In this document: in pieces, positions 15,944 to 24,457 of the stretch
Layout of the letters: the number at the start of each line of letters is the position of its first letter
Numbering within the stretch: position 1 is the stretch's first letter
Source of the DNA: an uncultured Rhodopila sp.
Lineage (GTDB): Bacteria; Pseudomonadota; Alphaproteobacteria; Acetobacterales; Acetobacteraceae
Direction: 5' to 3'
Assembly (NCBI RefSeq): GCF_903915725.1
Contig: NZ_CAIWTY010000084.1
Coordinates: forward strand, 1 to 64,000
Length of the DNA: 64,000 bases
Notes under the pieces: model-generated
What the model was told of the DNA's origin: nothing
Database searches by the model: none
What the model saw: the letters and a program-made list of their open reading frames with translations, nothing else
Translations under genes and position numbers: made by a program

Positions 15944-16645
15944 ATGTCACTGACTTCTGGAAACGAAACCCGGACGGCGTTCCCGATATTCGACATGATG
16001 TTGCAGATGCAGCGGATCGGCTTTCAGGCGATGTCGGTCTACAAGCCGGTTGCCTCCGCCTTCCTGGATGCGGCGAAGGGTGCGGAGCGCGCACCCGCGA
16101 CGTCCCTGTTTGGCACGGCAGCCGGGCGCATTGCGGGGGACACGAAAGCCGAGCAGGTCGTTGCCATCGGCGAAGAGGTCCTGAATGTCGGCACCCGCAC
16201 CGTGCCGGGCAAGACGACGCGCGTCCGCCGCGTTGTCGTCGAAACGCCGGTGCAGCAGGAAGTTACCCTGCACACCGAGACGGTGGTGGTGGAGCGGCGC
16301 AAGCCGAACGCCGGTATCGGCCAGGACGTGCTGACCGAGGTGACGGTTGAAATGTCCGATTCGAACGAGGTTCCGGTCGTTTCAAAGTCCGTGCACCTCG
16401 TCGAGGAGGTTTTGTTGCGCAAGGAAGTGACCGCGCGCACCGAGACGATCCGCGATACGGTCAAGCGCGACACGCTGGAAATCGAGGAGCCGTCGCAGTT
16501 GCCGGTGGTGTTCAATGCGGCGAAGCATCAGGACGACCGCAGGCGTGACGAAAAGCGCGTCAGCGAAGCACAGGACAAGAAGCAGCCGGTCGTTCCCATG
16601 ACTGGCGAAGTCAAGGCGGCCGAGCAAAAGCGCACGCAGCAGTAG
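15944..16645 (+). CDS. DUF2382 (YsnF-like) stress protein
   Basis: A 233-residue soluble protein. Residues about 74-190 hold the DUF2382 domain: GEEVLNVGTRTV, TRVRRVVVETPVQQEVTLHT, VVVERRKPN and HLVEEVLLRKEVTARTETI, a repeating amphipathic beta pattern rich in charged residues. The N-terminal ~45 residues (FPIFDMMLQMQRIGFQAM) are phasin-like and helical. The C-terminus is highly charged and probably disordered. DUF2382 proteins are commonly associated with general stress responses; the molecular role is unknown. A GGAG site precedes the ATG. No EcfG-type promoter was seen directly upstream. Confidence 0.75.
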   Translation: MSLTSGNETRTAFPIFDMMLQMQRIGFQAMSVYKPVASAFLDAAKGAERAPATSLFGTAAGRIAGDTKAEQVVAIGEEVLNVGTRTVPGKTTRVRRVVVETPVQQEVTLHTETVVVERRKPNAGIGQDVLTEVTVEMSDSNEVPVVSKSVHLVEEVLLRKEVTARTETIRDTVKRDTLEIEEPSQLPVVFNAAKHQDDRRRDEKRVSEAQDKKQPVVPMTGEVKAAEQKRTQQ

Positions 16646-16677
16646 CGTCACGGCGTACAGCCGCAAGACTGAAACTC

Positions 16678-16707
16678 GCCATGGCCGGCTGCAAGTCCGG
16701 CCATGGC
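16678..16707. terminator. Bidirectional hairpin between convergent genes
   Basis: A perfect 11-bp stem GCCATGGCCGG/CCGGCCATGGC with an 8-base loop lies between the DUF2382 gene and the convergent Rap1a-like genes, 33 bases after the former stop. The following GTTTGGTT is only weakly T-rich. Confidence 0.6.
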
Positions 16708-16722
16708 GTTTGGTTCAGCCCG

Positions 16723-17088
16723 CTACTTGCAGGGAAAGCGTTCGCCCAGGAAGCGGAACAATCCCTCAAACGGCGGCAGCGTCCGGCGCTCCGGTATCGA
16801 ATGCACCCAACTGGCGAATTCATTCAGCGTCGCCGCGCGGCTCGGCGCCGGCGACGGGAAGCAGAACGGTTTCTTGTCGCCGGCATGCGCCAACTCCAGA
16901 TCGACCGCGGCCTGGGCGAAACCATGGCAGTAATTGATCTTGGCGTCCGCCTCCGGTGCCCTCGGATTGGCACCACACAGTTCCGCCAGGTCGCCGGCAG
17001 ACCGGACGTGCAGCGCGACCGGTTCAGCTGCCCGGGCCGGCAACGACAGCGTCACGCAGGCGAGAGCAAGAACGACAGGTTTGATCAT
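16723..17088 (-). CDS. Rap1a/Tai-like secreted protein, copy 1
   Basis: A 121-residue protein with a signal peptide (MIKPVVLALACVTLSLPARA, cleavage after about residue 20). The Rap1a/Tai pattern includes ELCGANPRAPEADAKINYCH, FAQAAVDLELAH, KKPFCFPSPAPSR and a terminal FPCK, with Cys pairs that could form disulfides in the periplasm. The family contains immunity proteins of type VI effectors, but many members stand alone. No type VI genes are near. It is a tandem paralogue of the next gene (16723-17088 versus 17127-17495), clearly from duplication. Translation from a far upstream start would give no signal peptide, so ATG 17088 is preferred. Confidence 0.75.
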   Translation of the reverse strand: MIKPVVLALACVTLSLPARAAEPVALHVRSAGDLAELCGANPRAPEADAKINYCHGFAQAAVDLELAHAGDKKPFCFPSPAPSRAATLNEFASWVHSIPERRTLPPFEGLFRFLGERFPCK

Positions 17089-17126
17089 TGAGACGGCCTC
17101 CAGCGCCTTGAGTATGGTCACAGTGC

Positions 17127-17495
17127 CTACTTGCACGGGTATTGCTCGGCCAGGAACCTGAACAGCGCCTCGCTTGACGGCGAGGCAGCGCGGTCGGGGG
17201 CCGCCTTCACCCAGGCGGCGAACTGGCTCATGGTCTTGGCGCGCGACGGCGCCGGGTTGGGGAAGCAGAACGGCTTCTTGTCGCCGGCATGCGCGAGTTC
17301 CACCGTGATCGCGCCCTGGGCGAAGCCGCGGCAGAAATTCACCTTGGCGTCCGCTCCCGGCTTCATCGGCGGCGCGGTGCACAGCTCCGCCAGTTGGCCA
17401 GCCGTGTTGGCGGACAGGCTCACCGGTTGAGCCGCTTGCGCGCCGGCAACAGCGATGCCGGACGCCATGGCCACCATGGCAAAGAAACGCTTCAT
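17127..17495 (-). CDS. Rap1a/Tai-like secreted protein, copy 2
   Basis: A 122-residue protein closely similar to its neighbour. It has a signal peptide (MKRFFAMVAMASGIAVAGAQA) and shares ELC, the AKVNFCRGFAQGA block, HAGDKKPFCFPNPAPSRA and the terminal YPCK. The start at ATG 17495 places the signal peptide first. It lies 38 bases upstream of copy 1 in the same direction, and downstream of queC, whose stop is 24 bases away. The function of both copies is unknown; secretion to the periplasm is the supported claim. Confidence 0.75.
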   Translation of the reverse strand: MKRFFAMVAMASGIAVAGAQAAQPVSLSANTAGQLAELCTAPPMKPGADAKVNFCRGFAQGAITVELAHAGDKKPFCFPNPAPSRAKTMSQFAAWVKAAPDRAASPSSEALFRFLAEQYPCK

Positions 17496-17518
17496 CAAAC
17501 AGACTCCATCAGTACAGT

Positions 17519-18232
17519 TCAGGCCGAGGGACTGCCCGCCGCCACCCAACGCTCCCAGCCTTGGGCGCGCAACTGGCAGGCCGGGCAGGTTCCGCAGCCG
17601 AATCCCCAGGCGTGACGATCAGTGCGGTTGCCCAGATAGCAGGTATGGGTTCGTTCGAGAATGACATCCACAAGGCCGTCTCCGCCGAGCGCCTTCGCCA
17701 GCGCCCAGGTCGCCGCTTTGTCCCGCCACATCAGCGGCGTCTCCAGCACGAAACGCCGCTGCATACCCAGGTTCAGCGCCAGTTGCATCGCCTTGACCGT
17801 GTCATCGCGGCAATCCGGATAGCCGGAGTAGTCCGTCTCGCACACCCCCGCGACGATCCGCCGCAGCCCGCGGCGATAGGCGATGGCGGCGGCGCAGGTC
17901 AGGAACAGCAGGTTGCGTCCGGGCACGAAAGTGTTGGGCAGGCCGCCCTGCCCCATCTCGATGGCGATGTCGGCGGTCATCGCCGTCTCGCCCAGGCCCG
18001 CAATCGTCGCGCTCAGATCGACCAGGTGATCGTCCCCCAGCCGCTCGCTCGCCAGCGCCTGCCGCACCGGTTCGCGGCAGTCGAGTTCGATCGCATGCCG
18101 CTGGCCGTAGCGGAAGCCGACGGTTTCGACGCGTGGATAGCGCGCCAGAGCCCAGGCGAGGCAGGTGGCCGAATCCTGGCCGCCGGAGAACAGCACCAGC
18201 GCGGCGTCTTCGGTCTGTCCGGGTTGCGTCAT
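17519..18232 (-). CDS. queC: 7-cyano-7-deazaguanine synthase
   Basis: A 237-residue enzyme that converts 7-carboxy-7-deazaguanine to preQ0 with ATP and ammonia, in queuosine biosynthesis. The ATP-binding [14 protein letters not shown] loop is at about 16-29. Further motifs are [41 protein letters not shown], and the zinc cysteines [19 protein letters not shown] followed by PAC. Length fits the family. It is divergent from the moeB/thiF-like gene across 44 bases. No other queuosine gene is in the window. Confidence 0.95.
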   Translation of the reverse strand: MTQPGQTEDAALVLFSGGQDSATCLAWALARYPRVETVGFRYGQRHAIELDCREPVRQALASERLGDDHLVDLSATIAGLGETAMTADIAIEMGQGGLPNTFVPGRNLLFLTCAAAIAYRRGLRRIVAGVCETDYSGYPDCRDDTVKAMQLALNLGMQRRFVLETPLMWRDKAATWALAKALGGDGLVDVILERTHTCYLGNRTDRHAWGFGCGTCPACQLRAQGWERWVAAGSPSA

Positions 18233-18276
18233 CGCGCCTCTGGTCCGCTCGTTGGGGTCATCCTATCATCAGAAAC

Positions 18277-19095
18277 ATGGACCTCGATTTTTCGGAAGCC
18301 GAAATCCAGCGCTACTCCCGTCATATCCTGCTGCGCGAAGTCGGCGGCACCGGCCAGGCGAAGCTGAAGGCGGCGCGGGTGCTGGTCATTGGCGCCGGCG
18401 GGCTGGGTTCGCCGCTGATGCTGTACCTGGCGGCGGCGGGCGTCGGCACCATCGGCATTGTCGATGACGACCGGGTGGAGCTGTCCAACCTGCAGCGCCA
18501 GGTGGCGCACACGACGGACCGCATCGGCCTGCCGAAGGCGGCCTCGGCCGCGCTTGCGGGCACCGCCATCAATCCCGCCCTGCGCGTCGAGGCGCATGAG
18601 ACGCGGCTGACCGCGGCCAACGCGCTGGACCTCATCAGCCGCTACGACATCGTCTGCGACGGCACCGACAATTTCGCCACCCGCTTCCTGGTGTCGGACG
18701 CCTGCGTGCTGGCACAGCGCACCCTGGTCTCCGCCGCGGTGCTGCGGTTCGAGGGCCAGCTTTCCGTCTTCAAGCCGCATACCGGCGGCCCGTGCTACCG
18801 CTGCCTGTATCCGGAGCCGCCACCGGATGGGCTGGTGCCGGCCTGCAGCGAGGCCGGCGTGCTGGGCGCGGTGACCGGCGTGATGGGCACGTTGCAGGCC
18901 ACCGAAGTGCTCAAGGAAATCCTCGGCATCGGCGAGACGCTGTCCGGTCGGCTGCTGGTCTGGGACGCGCTCGACACGCGGTTCCGCACCATCAAGCTGA
19001 AACCCGATCCGGCCTGCGCCGCGTGCGGGCCGGGACGGACGATCCGGGATTTGAGCGCGCATGGCGTGCCGGCGGGTCCTGCCTGTGCCGTCTGA
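18277..19095 (+). CDS. moeB: HesA/MoeB/ThiF family adenylyltransferase
   Basis: A 272-residue E1-like enzyme that adenylates the C-terminal glycine of a sulfur-carrier protein (MoaD or ThiS). It has RYSRHILLREVGGTGQAKL at the start, the nucleotide-binding GAGGLGSPLMLYLAAAG, DDDRVELSNLQRQ, the GTDNFATRF loop, the zinc pairs CYRC and CAAC, and a candidate active-site Cys in ACSEAGVLG. There is no rhodanese domain. ATG 18277 is chosen because MDLDFSEAEIQRYSRH is the family start. The DsrE-like gene overlaps its end, pointing to sulfur relay. MoeB versus ThiF cannot be separated by sequence alone. Confidence 0.85.
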   Translation: MDLDFSEAEIQRYSRHILLREVGGTGQAKLKAARVLVIGAGGLGSPLMLYLAAAGVGTIGIVDDDRVELSNLQRQVAHTTDRIGLPKAASAALAGTAINPALRVEAHETRLTAANALDLISRYDIVCDGTDNFATRFLVSDACVLAQRTLVSAAVLRFEGQLSVFKPHTGGPCYRCLYPEPPPDGLVPACSEAGVLGAVTGVMGTLQATEVLKEILGIGETLSGRLLVWDALDTRFRTIKLKPDPACAACGPGRTIRDLSAHGVPAGPACAV

Positions 19096-19465
19096 GCCGC
19101 TCGGCGTGCTGCTGCTGTCGGGCGCGCATGACCGGGCGCACTACGCGTTCGTGGTTGCCTCCGGCGCGGCGGCGCTGGGACGCCGGGTGGTGCTGTTCGC
19201 CAGCAACGGCGGCTGCCACGCCCTATGCCGCGATTGGTCGTCCCTGGCGGACGCCGGACGCGATGCGGTGATCCAGGCCCGCGGCGTCGCCGGGCTGGAT
19301 ATACTACGAGACGCCTGTGTTGACATGCAGGTTCGGATGATCGCGTGCGAGGCCGGGTTGCGCGCCGAAGCGATCGACCCCGCGGCGCTGCTTCCCGGTG
19401 TTGAGACCGCCGGCATCGCGACCTTTCTGGAAGCGATCGGGACTGGACAGGTCATCACGATCTGA
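19085..19465 (+). CDS. DsrE/DsrF-like family protein
   Basis: A 126-residue protein from GTG 19085 (MPSEPLGVLLLSGAHDRAHY), overlapping the end of the moeB/thiF gene. An ATG at 19061 is also in frame and would add 8 residues. The alpha/beta pattern LGVLLLSG...AHYAFVVASGAAALGRRVVLFASNGG and the later MIACEAGLRAEAI with a candidate functional Cys match the DsrE/TusD group, which relays sulfur or acts as a small peroxiredoxin-like protein. Coupling with an E1-like adenylyltransferase supports sulfur transfer. Confidence 0.7.
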   Translation: MPSEPLGVLLLSGAHDRAHYAFVVASGAAALGRRVVLFASNGGCHALCRDWSSLADAGRDAVIQARGVAGLDILRDACVDMQVRMIACEAGLRAEAIDPAALLPGVETAGIATFLEAIGTGQVITI

Positions 19466-19520
19466 GGTCCGGGCCAGCCGGCCCTTGACCCGATTCGGCG
19501 GAACTTGGTACGGGTGCGTC

Positions 19521-20291
19521 ATGAGGAATTTCAGCCGGAGTCTCGTCTATGCCGCGTCGCTGGCCGCGCTGGCGGGTGCGCCCGCCCGGGCGCAGACCGG
19601 CAGTTTGCAGGTTCCCGCCCACCCGGCGGTGGATCAGCCGGTGAAGCCGCCCGTCGCCGCGCCCCGCCAGCCCGTGCATGAAGCCGGCAAGACTCCGGTC
19701 GTCCCGCCGCACGGGCCGATCCATCCGCATAAGCCAGCCGCCGACGCTGCGGCTGGCGGCAAGCCGCCGCCAAAGACCGAACCGGTCCCCGCACCCGCCG
19801 CTCCCGCGCCGCCCGTGGCGCAGACGCCGGCGGCCGAGAAACTCGCCGATCCGGAGAAGCCCGAGGGCGGAGCGGCGAAACTGCCGCGCTTCGCCTCGCT
19901 GCGGTCCGACGAGGTCAACATGCGTGCCGGCCCCGGACTGCGCTACCGCATCGACTGGGTTTACAAGCGGCGCGACCTGCCGGTCGAGATCATGCGCGAA
20001 TTCGACGTCTGGCGCTGGGTGCGCGACGCCGACGGCATCGAGGGCTGGATGCAGCAGGCGACACTGATGGGCCGCCGCAGCTTCATCGTGCAAAAGGCGG
20101 ACGCGACGCTGCGGTCGGAGGCGACTGACACCGCCGCCGCGGTGGCGATCCTCAGGCCCGGCGTCATCGGCCGGATCAGGTCGTGCGAGGCGTCGTCCGA
20201 CTGGTGCAATGTGCAGACGGGATCCTATCGCGGTTACTTGCGGCGCGGGCAGTTCTGGGGGGTTTTTCCCGGCGAGACTGTTAGTCCCTGA
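19521..20291 (+). CDS. Secreted SH3-domain protein
   Basis: A 256-residue exported protein. The signal peptide MRNFSRSLVYAASLAALAGA ends near ARAQ. A proline/alanine/lysine-rich linker follows (about 26-125), then one bacterial SH3 domain with SLRSDEVNMRAGPGLRYRID and IEGWMQQATLMG, and a second, shorter SH3-like repeat (ADATLRSEATDTAAAVAILR, YLRRGQFWGVFPGE). Such domains bind peptidoglycan or other cell-wall material in the periplasm. The linker length suggests spanning of the periplasm. The upstream frame is open, but the signal peptide decides the start. Confidence 0.8.
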   Translation: MRNFSRSLVYAASLAALAGAPARAQTGSLQVPAHPAVDQPVKPPVAAPRQPVHEAGKTPVVPPHGPIHPHKPAADAAAGGKPPPKTEPVPAPAAPAPPVAQTPAAEKLADPEKPEGGAAKLPRFASLRSDEVNMRAGPGLRYRIDWVYKRRDLPVEIMREFDVWRWVRDADGIEGWMQQATLMGRRSFIVQKADATLRSEATDTAAAVAILRPGVIGRIRSCEASSDWCNVQTGSYRGYLRRGQFWGVFPGETVSP

Positions 20292-20316
20292 CTATAAGGC
20301 TGTGTACGGTTCTCAG

Positions 20317-20343
20317 TTCACGATAATTCACGATTTTTCACGA
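20317..20343. promoter_or_regulatory. Three TTCACGA repeats at exact 10-bp spacing
   Basis: TTCACGA occurs at 20317-20323, 20327-20333 and 20337-20343, each start 10 bp apart and so on one helical face. The array lies 121 bases upstream of the receiver-domain gene and just ahead of an AT-rich promoter-like stretch (CTATTATTA near 20383). OmpR/PhoB-type regulators bind such phased direct repeats; which protein binds here is unknown. Confidence 0.55.
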
Positions 20344-20463
20344 CGAAATGTCGTAACATCACGTAAAACTTAGCTTACCTAGGCTATTATTAGAGTTTGT
20401 AAATCACCAGAGTGTGACGGTCTTGCACACCATTCCAGCTTCGACCGTAGAAGGCAGATTTGC

Positions 20464-20934
20464 ATGAACATGATGAACTCCACGGCCGCTCTCCGCGATC
20501 AAGATTACCTGAGCGCGATGGCCACCGCCAATCAGGGTGTCGTCGTATTGATCAGCGACGATCCGGCTATCGCCGAAAAACTGGAACCGGTCTGCGCCTT
20601 CCTCGAACTCAGGACGCAGTATGTCTCCTCCGGCCAGGATCTGCTGACGACGCTGCGCGCGCAGCAGCCGATCGCCGTCATTAGCGATATCGAGGGCGAG
20701 GAGCAGGATGGTTTCCACACCATGAAAGTCGTCGCCGACTATCACCGCGACCTGCCGGTTTTCATGCTGACCGATGGCGACCCGATCCTGGCGGGTGCCA
20801 CAGATGCGTTGCAGGAAGTGTGCGGGCTGACGTCGGTCGCCCAGTCGAGCGGCGCGGCGCTGGCCGGCGAACTGGTCAGCTTCCTGTTCGGCGCCGGAAG
20901 GCGGGCCGGATGCATGCGGCTGGTGCCGATTTGA
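20464..20934 (+). CDS. Orphan response-regulator receiver-like protein
   Basis: A 156-residue protein that is essentially one CheY-like receiver domain without an output domain. VVVLISDDPAIAEKL gives the acidic pocket (Asp32/33), Asp75 in AVISDIEGEEQDGF is the phosphorylation candidate, and LPVFMLTDGDP gives the switch Thr. The usual conserved Lys near the end is not clear (LTSVAQSSGA), so signalling may be altered. No kinase gene is adjacent. A phased repeat array lies upstream, and TCGTAACATCAC flanks the gene on both sides (20351-20362 and 20948-20959). Confidence 0.7.
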   Translation: MNMMNSTAALRDQDYLSAMATANQGVVVLISDDPAIAEKLEPVCAFLELRTQYVSSGQDLLTTLRAQQPIAVISDIEGEEQDGFHTMKVVADYHRDLPVFMLTDGDPILAGATDALQEVCGLTSVAQSSGAALAGELVSFLFGAGRRAGCMRLVPI

Positions 20935-20969
20935 TCTGGTCGTAAAATCGTAACATCACACAAATGTGT

Positions 20970-21821
20970 TCAGTCGACGTAATCCAGCCCGATATCCAGC
21001 ACCGTGGCGCTATGCGTCAGCCAGCCCACTGACAGCAGATCCACTCCGCTCGCAGCAATGGCCGCAGCGGTGTCGGGCCGGATGCGGCCCGAGGCTTCGG
21101 TAATCGCGCGGCCGTCCACCAGGCCGACCGCCTGCCGCAGCATGTCGGGGTCCATGTTGTCGAGCAGCACGGCATCGACCTTCAGGGCCAGCGCCTCGCG
21201 CAACTGGTCCAGGGTATCGACCTCCAGTTCGATCTTCACCAGATGGCCGACGGCCGCCCGCGCCCGTTCGACCGCCGCGCGCACGCCGCCGGCGATGGCG
21301 ACGTGGTTGTCCTTGATCAGCACCGCGTCATCCAGGCCGAAGCGGTGGTTCGATCCGCCACCCACCCTCACCGCGTATTTCTGCGCAAACCGCAGGCCGG
21401 GCATGGTCTTGCGGGTGCAGCACACCTGCGCCCGGGTTCCGGCGATGGCATCGGCGATGCCGCGCGTGCCGGACGCCACGCCGCTGAGGTGGCAGAGGAA
21501 GTTCAACGCCGAACGCTCCGCCGTCAGAATGCCGCGCGCCGGACCGCTGACCGTGGCGATCAGGTCGCCGGGGGCGAGGCGGCTGCCGTCCGGCAAGGCC
21601 ACCTCTACCACGATCGCCGGATCGATCAGCCGGAATGCCGCGGCGGCGAAGTCCAGCCCGGCGACCACGCCGGCCTGCCGCGCCACCAATGCCGTTCGGG
21701 TGGTCGCGGCCGCCGGGACGATGGCGTCGGTGGTCAGGTCGCCGGCGCGGCCGAGATCCTCCAGCAGCGCGGCGCGCACCGCCGGTTCGATCATGATCGC
21801 CGGCAGCGGGGGAATGCGCAT
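20970..21821 (-). CDS. nadC: Nicotinate-nucleotide pyrophosphorylase (carboxylating)
   Basis: A 283-residue enzyme converting quinolinate and PRPP to nicotinate mononucleotide in NAD synthesis. Motifs are [69 protein letters not shown] and the C-terminal SVGWLTHS. The start ATG 21821 shares its A with the nadA stop (TGATG), so the two are translationally coupled. nadB is absent between them, unlike in many relatives. The gene would be controlled by the doubled operator upstream of nadA. Confidence 0.95.
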   Translation of the reverse strand: MRIPPLPAIMIEPAVRAALLEDLGRAGDLTTDAIVPAAATTRTALVARQAGVVAGLDFAAAAFRLIDPAIVVEVALPDGSRLAPGDLIATVSGPARGILTAERSALNFLCHLSGVASGTRGIADAIAGTRAQVCCTRKTMPGLRFAQKYAVRVGGGSNHRFGLDDAVLIKDNHVAIAGGVRAAVERARAAVGHLVKIELEVDTLDQLREALALKVDAVLLDNMDPDMLRQAVGLVDGRAITEASGRIRPDTAAAIAASGVDLLSVGWLTHSATVLDIGLDYVD

Positions 21822-22804
21822 CAGCGGACCGCCAGCATGCGCTCGACGGACAGCCGGGCGCGCTCGGCCAAAGCCGGGTCGATCGTCACCTCCTGCTGCA
21901 TCGTCTCCAGCGCGTGGCGGATGTTCGGCAGGGTTATGCGCTTCATGTGCGGGCACAGGTTGCACGGCCGCACGAAGCTCACGTCCGGATGATGGACGGA
22001 AATGTTGTCGGCCATCGAGCATTCGGTCAGCAGGACCACGCGAGGCGGCTTCTTGCGGTCAACGTAATTGGACATGTCGGCGGTAGAGCCGGTGTAGTCG
22101 GCCTCGGCGACCACGTCCGGCGGGCATTCCGGATGCGCCAGGATCACCACGCCGGGGTAGTCGGCGCGCAGGGCGCGGACCTCGGCGGCGGTGAAGCGTT
22201 CATGCACCTCGCAATGCCCGGCCCAGGCGATGATTTTTACCCGCGTCTGCGCGGCGATGTTCTTCGCCAGGTATTCGTCCGGTAGCATGATCACGCTGTC
22301 CGCGCCGAGGGATTCGACGATTTTCAGGGCGTTGCCGGAGGTGCAGCAGATGTCGGATTCCGCCTTCACCGCGGCGGAGGAGTTCACATACGTCACCACC
22401 GGTACGCCGGGATGCCGCTCGCGCATCAGCCGCACATCGGCCGCGGTGATCGATTCCGCCAGCGAGCAGCCGGCGCGGCTGTCGGGGATCAGCACCGTCT
22501 TGTCCGGGTTCAGCAGCTTCGCCGTCTCGGCCATGAAATGCACGCCGGCCAGCACGATCACGTCGGCGTCCGCCGTGACGGCTTCCCGCGCCAGCGCCAG
22601 GCTGTCGCCGACGATGTCGGAGACGCAGTGGAAAATCTCCGGCGACATGTAGTTGTGGGCCAGGATCACCGCGTTGCGCTGGCGCTTCAGCGCCAGTATC
22701 GCCTCGATGTCGCCGGCGAACACCGGCCATTCCATCGGCGGGATGATCGTCTTGACCCGGTCGTACAACGGGGCGGTGCGGTCGAGCAGGGCGGTTGCGG
22801 ACAT
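21821..22804 (-). CDS. nadA: Quinolinate synthase A
   Basis: A 327-residue enzyme condensing iminoaspartate with dihydroxyacetone phosphate to quinolinate, using a [4Fe-4S] cluster. Candidate cluster cysteines are in [18 protein letters not shown] and [30 protein letters not shown] and [16 protein letters not shown] are family signatures. ATG 22804 is preceded by GGAGGG. An in-frame upstream extension is repeat-derived and rejected. It is first in a nadA-nadC operon with two 21-bp operator copies 17 and 45 bases upstream. Confidence 0.95.
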   Translation of the reverse strand: MSATALLDRTAPLYDRVKTIIPPMEWPVFAGDIEAILALKRQRNAVILAHNYMSPEIFHCVSDIVGDSLALAREAVTADADVIVLAGVHFMAETAKLLNPDKTVLIPDSRAGCSLAESITAADVRLMRERHPGVPVVTYVNSSAAVKAESDICCTSGNALKIVESLGADSVIMLPDEYLAKNIAAQTRVKIIAWAGHCEVHERFTAAEVRALRADYPGVVILAHPECPPDVVAEADYTGSTADMSNYVDRKKPPRVVLLTECSMADNISVHHPDVSFVRPCNLCPHMKRITLPNIRHALETMQQEVTIDPALAERARLSVERMLAVR

Positions 22805-22820
22805 CGTGAACCCTCCGTTG

Positions 22821-22869
22821 TAATGCTCTTTATGAGCATTACACGGGCTTATGCTAGCTATGAGTATAA
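22821..22869. promoter_or_regulatory. Two copies of a 21-bp operator upstream of nadA
   Basis: The first site (22821-22841) is TAATGCTC-TTTAT-GAGCATTA, an 8-bp inverted repeat. The second (22849-22869) reads TTATGCTAGC then TATGAGTATAA, following the same pattern TnATGCTnnnTATGAGnATnA. They start 28 bp apart and cover the likely promoter. An alphaproteobacterial NAD regulator such as NadQ is a candidate binder, from pathway knowledge only. Confidence 0.65.
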
Positions 22870-22913
22870 GGATGTCAAGCACGCTGTGATCAGCGGGCGC
22901 GGCGTTGCCCCCT

Positions 22914-22993
22914 TCGTCATGGCCCGGCTCGTCCTGGCCACCTATCGCGGCAGGTGCTGGCAGAGGTGGCCCGGACAAGCCGGGCCATGACGA
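22914..22993. repeat. Long palindromic repeat (TCATGGCCCGG family)
   Basis: A perfect 16-bp inverted repeat, TCGTCATGGCCCGGCT at 22914-22929 and its complement at 22978-22993, encloses about 48 bases. The right half contains GGCCCGGACAAGCCGGGCC, the same core as the hairpin at 59434-59470. Confidence 0.75.
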
Positions 22994-23011
22994 GGGAGGG
23001 AGATCGAAACC

Positions 23012-24265
23012 CTACGAACTCGACCCCTGGATTACATCCCCGAACCGCTCCCACGTCGTGCCGGTCCATTTCTGCAACTGCATGGCGCGGATCGGATGGA
23101 AGTTGGTCGGGCTGGTGTTCACCTTGATCCCCGGCAGCAGGATCGGGTCGTAGGCGTCATGCAGGTTCGCCGCCTGCTTCATGATGTTGGCGCGCGAGAA
23201 ATCCCCGTCGCACTGTTTCAGCACCTGCCACATCAGCATGCTGACGCCATAGGCGAACGCATGATTTGCGTCCGTCAGATCCGCCCCCGGCATATATTTC
23301 GCCATGAACGCCCGCCACTCGTTCATCCCCGGATCGTCCTTGAACACCGGATCGGTTGGATCCTTCATATAGCCGGAGGTGATGATGCCGATCCCGTTTT
23401 CCGGGCCGGCGGGGTTCATGACAGCACCGACGGAGATCGATACGTTGGTCAGGAAGAAGGCTGGATGCCAGCCCAGGTCATGCACCTTCTTGATCGCCTG
23501 GGCAGCGAATTTCGGCGTCGCCGCCACCAGCAGCGCATCCGCGCCGGATGCCTGAAGCGTCGTCAACTGGCTGTCCACCGTCGCGTCGGACGTCTCGTAG
23601 CTGACCTCCTTGACCACGGTTGCAGCGTATTTATCGCCGAGCACATCCTTCACCCCGGCCGGGTAATCCTTCCCGAAATCGTCATTCTGATACAGGATCG
23701 CCAGCTTCGCGTTCGGCAGCCGCGACAGCATGTACTTGGTATAGATCTGCGCCTCGGTCCGGTAACTGGGCTGGTAGCCCATTGTCCAGGGGAAGTGCTT
23801 GTAATCGCCCCACTTGTCTGCCCCGGTCGAGATGAACAACTGCGGCACCTTCTTCTGGTTCAGGTATCTTTGCACCGCCGTCTGCGTCGGCGTGCCGAGG
23901 CTCTGGAACAGCAAGGCCACCTGGTCTTCCTCGACCAGCCGGCGGGTCTGCTCCACTGTCTTCGGCGGGCTGTAGGCGTCGTCGTAGGAGATGAAGTTGA
24001 TCGTGTGGCCGGCAACGCCACCCTGGTCGTTGACCATCCTGAAGAAGGCGGTCTCGGTCTTGGCGATCACTCCGTAGGCCGAAGCAGGTCCGCTATAGGC
24101 ATCGGTGTTGCCGATTTTGATTTCCGTGCCCGTCACGCCGGGCAGATCGTCCGCCGATGCCGGCACCGTTCCCGCCGCCAGGGCGGACAGCAGCAACGCG
24201 CCGAATACAGATCGAACCATCCGGCGGCGATAGTTTGTCGAATCCTGGATCATTGGCAAAGGCAT
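23012..24265 (-). CDS. ABC transporter periplasmic substrate-binding protein (branched-chain amino acid/amide type)
   Basis: A 417-residue exported binding protein. The signal peptide MVRSVFGALLLSALAAGTVPASADD follows a short N-terminal extension, so starts at 24265, 24253 or 24220 are all possible. The type I periplasmic-binding fold of the LivJ/Leu-Ile-Val family is shown by GTEIKIGNTDAYSGPASAYG, GGVAGHTINFISYDDAYSPP, VALLFQSLGTPTQTAVQRYL and KLAILYQNDDFGKDY. No permease or ATPase gene is adjacent, so it is an orphan whose partners lie elsewhere. The ligand cannot be inferred reliably. Confidence 0.85.
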   Translation of the reverse strand: MPLPMIQDSTNYRRRMVRSVFGALLLSALAAGTVPASADDLPGVTGTEIKIGNTDAYSGPASAYGVIAKTETAFFRMVNDQGGVAGHTINFISYDDAYSPPKTVEQTRRLVEEDQVALLFQSLGTPTQTAVQRYLNQKKVPQLFISTGADKWGDYKHFPWTMGYQPSYRTEAQIYTKYMLSRLPNAKLAILYQNDDFGKDYPAGVKDVLGDKYAATVVKEVSYETSDATVDSQLTTLQASGADALLVAATPKFAAQAIKKVHDLGWHPAFFLTNVSISVGAVMNPAGPENGIGIITSGYMKDPTDPVFKDDPGMNEWRAFMAKYMPGADLTDANHAFAYGVSMLMWQVLKQCDGDFSRANIMKQAANLHDAYDPILLPGIKVNTSPTNFHPIRAMQLQKWTGTTWERFGDVIQGSSS

Positions 24266-24457
24266 TCTTTATACTCCCTGGACCGAAGCATGATTGCCTA
24301 ATCGTCCGGCGAAGGCAAAGGCAGCGAAGCTTCCGGCGCGGCCGTCCGCGCGGGCATGCCGTTGCAGTTTTCTATCAAATTGCGCGGCCGCCTCTTTTTT
24401 GGCTGCTTCGCTATGCTACGTCAGGGTCATGGGCGTCCCGATCTTCCACCCTTCCGC

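Noticed and set aside
23096-24301. Open frame opposite the ABC substrate-binding protein
   Set aside because: Antisense shadow without a domain. The minus-strand gene has a signal peptide and family motifs.
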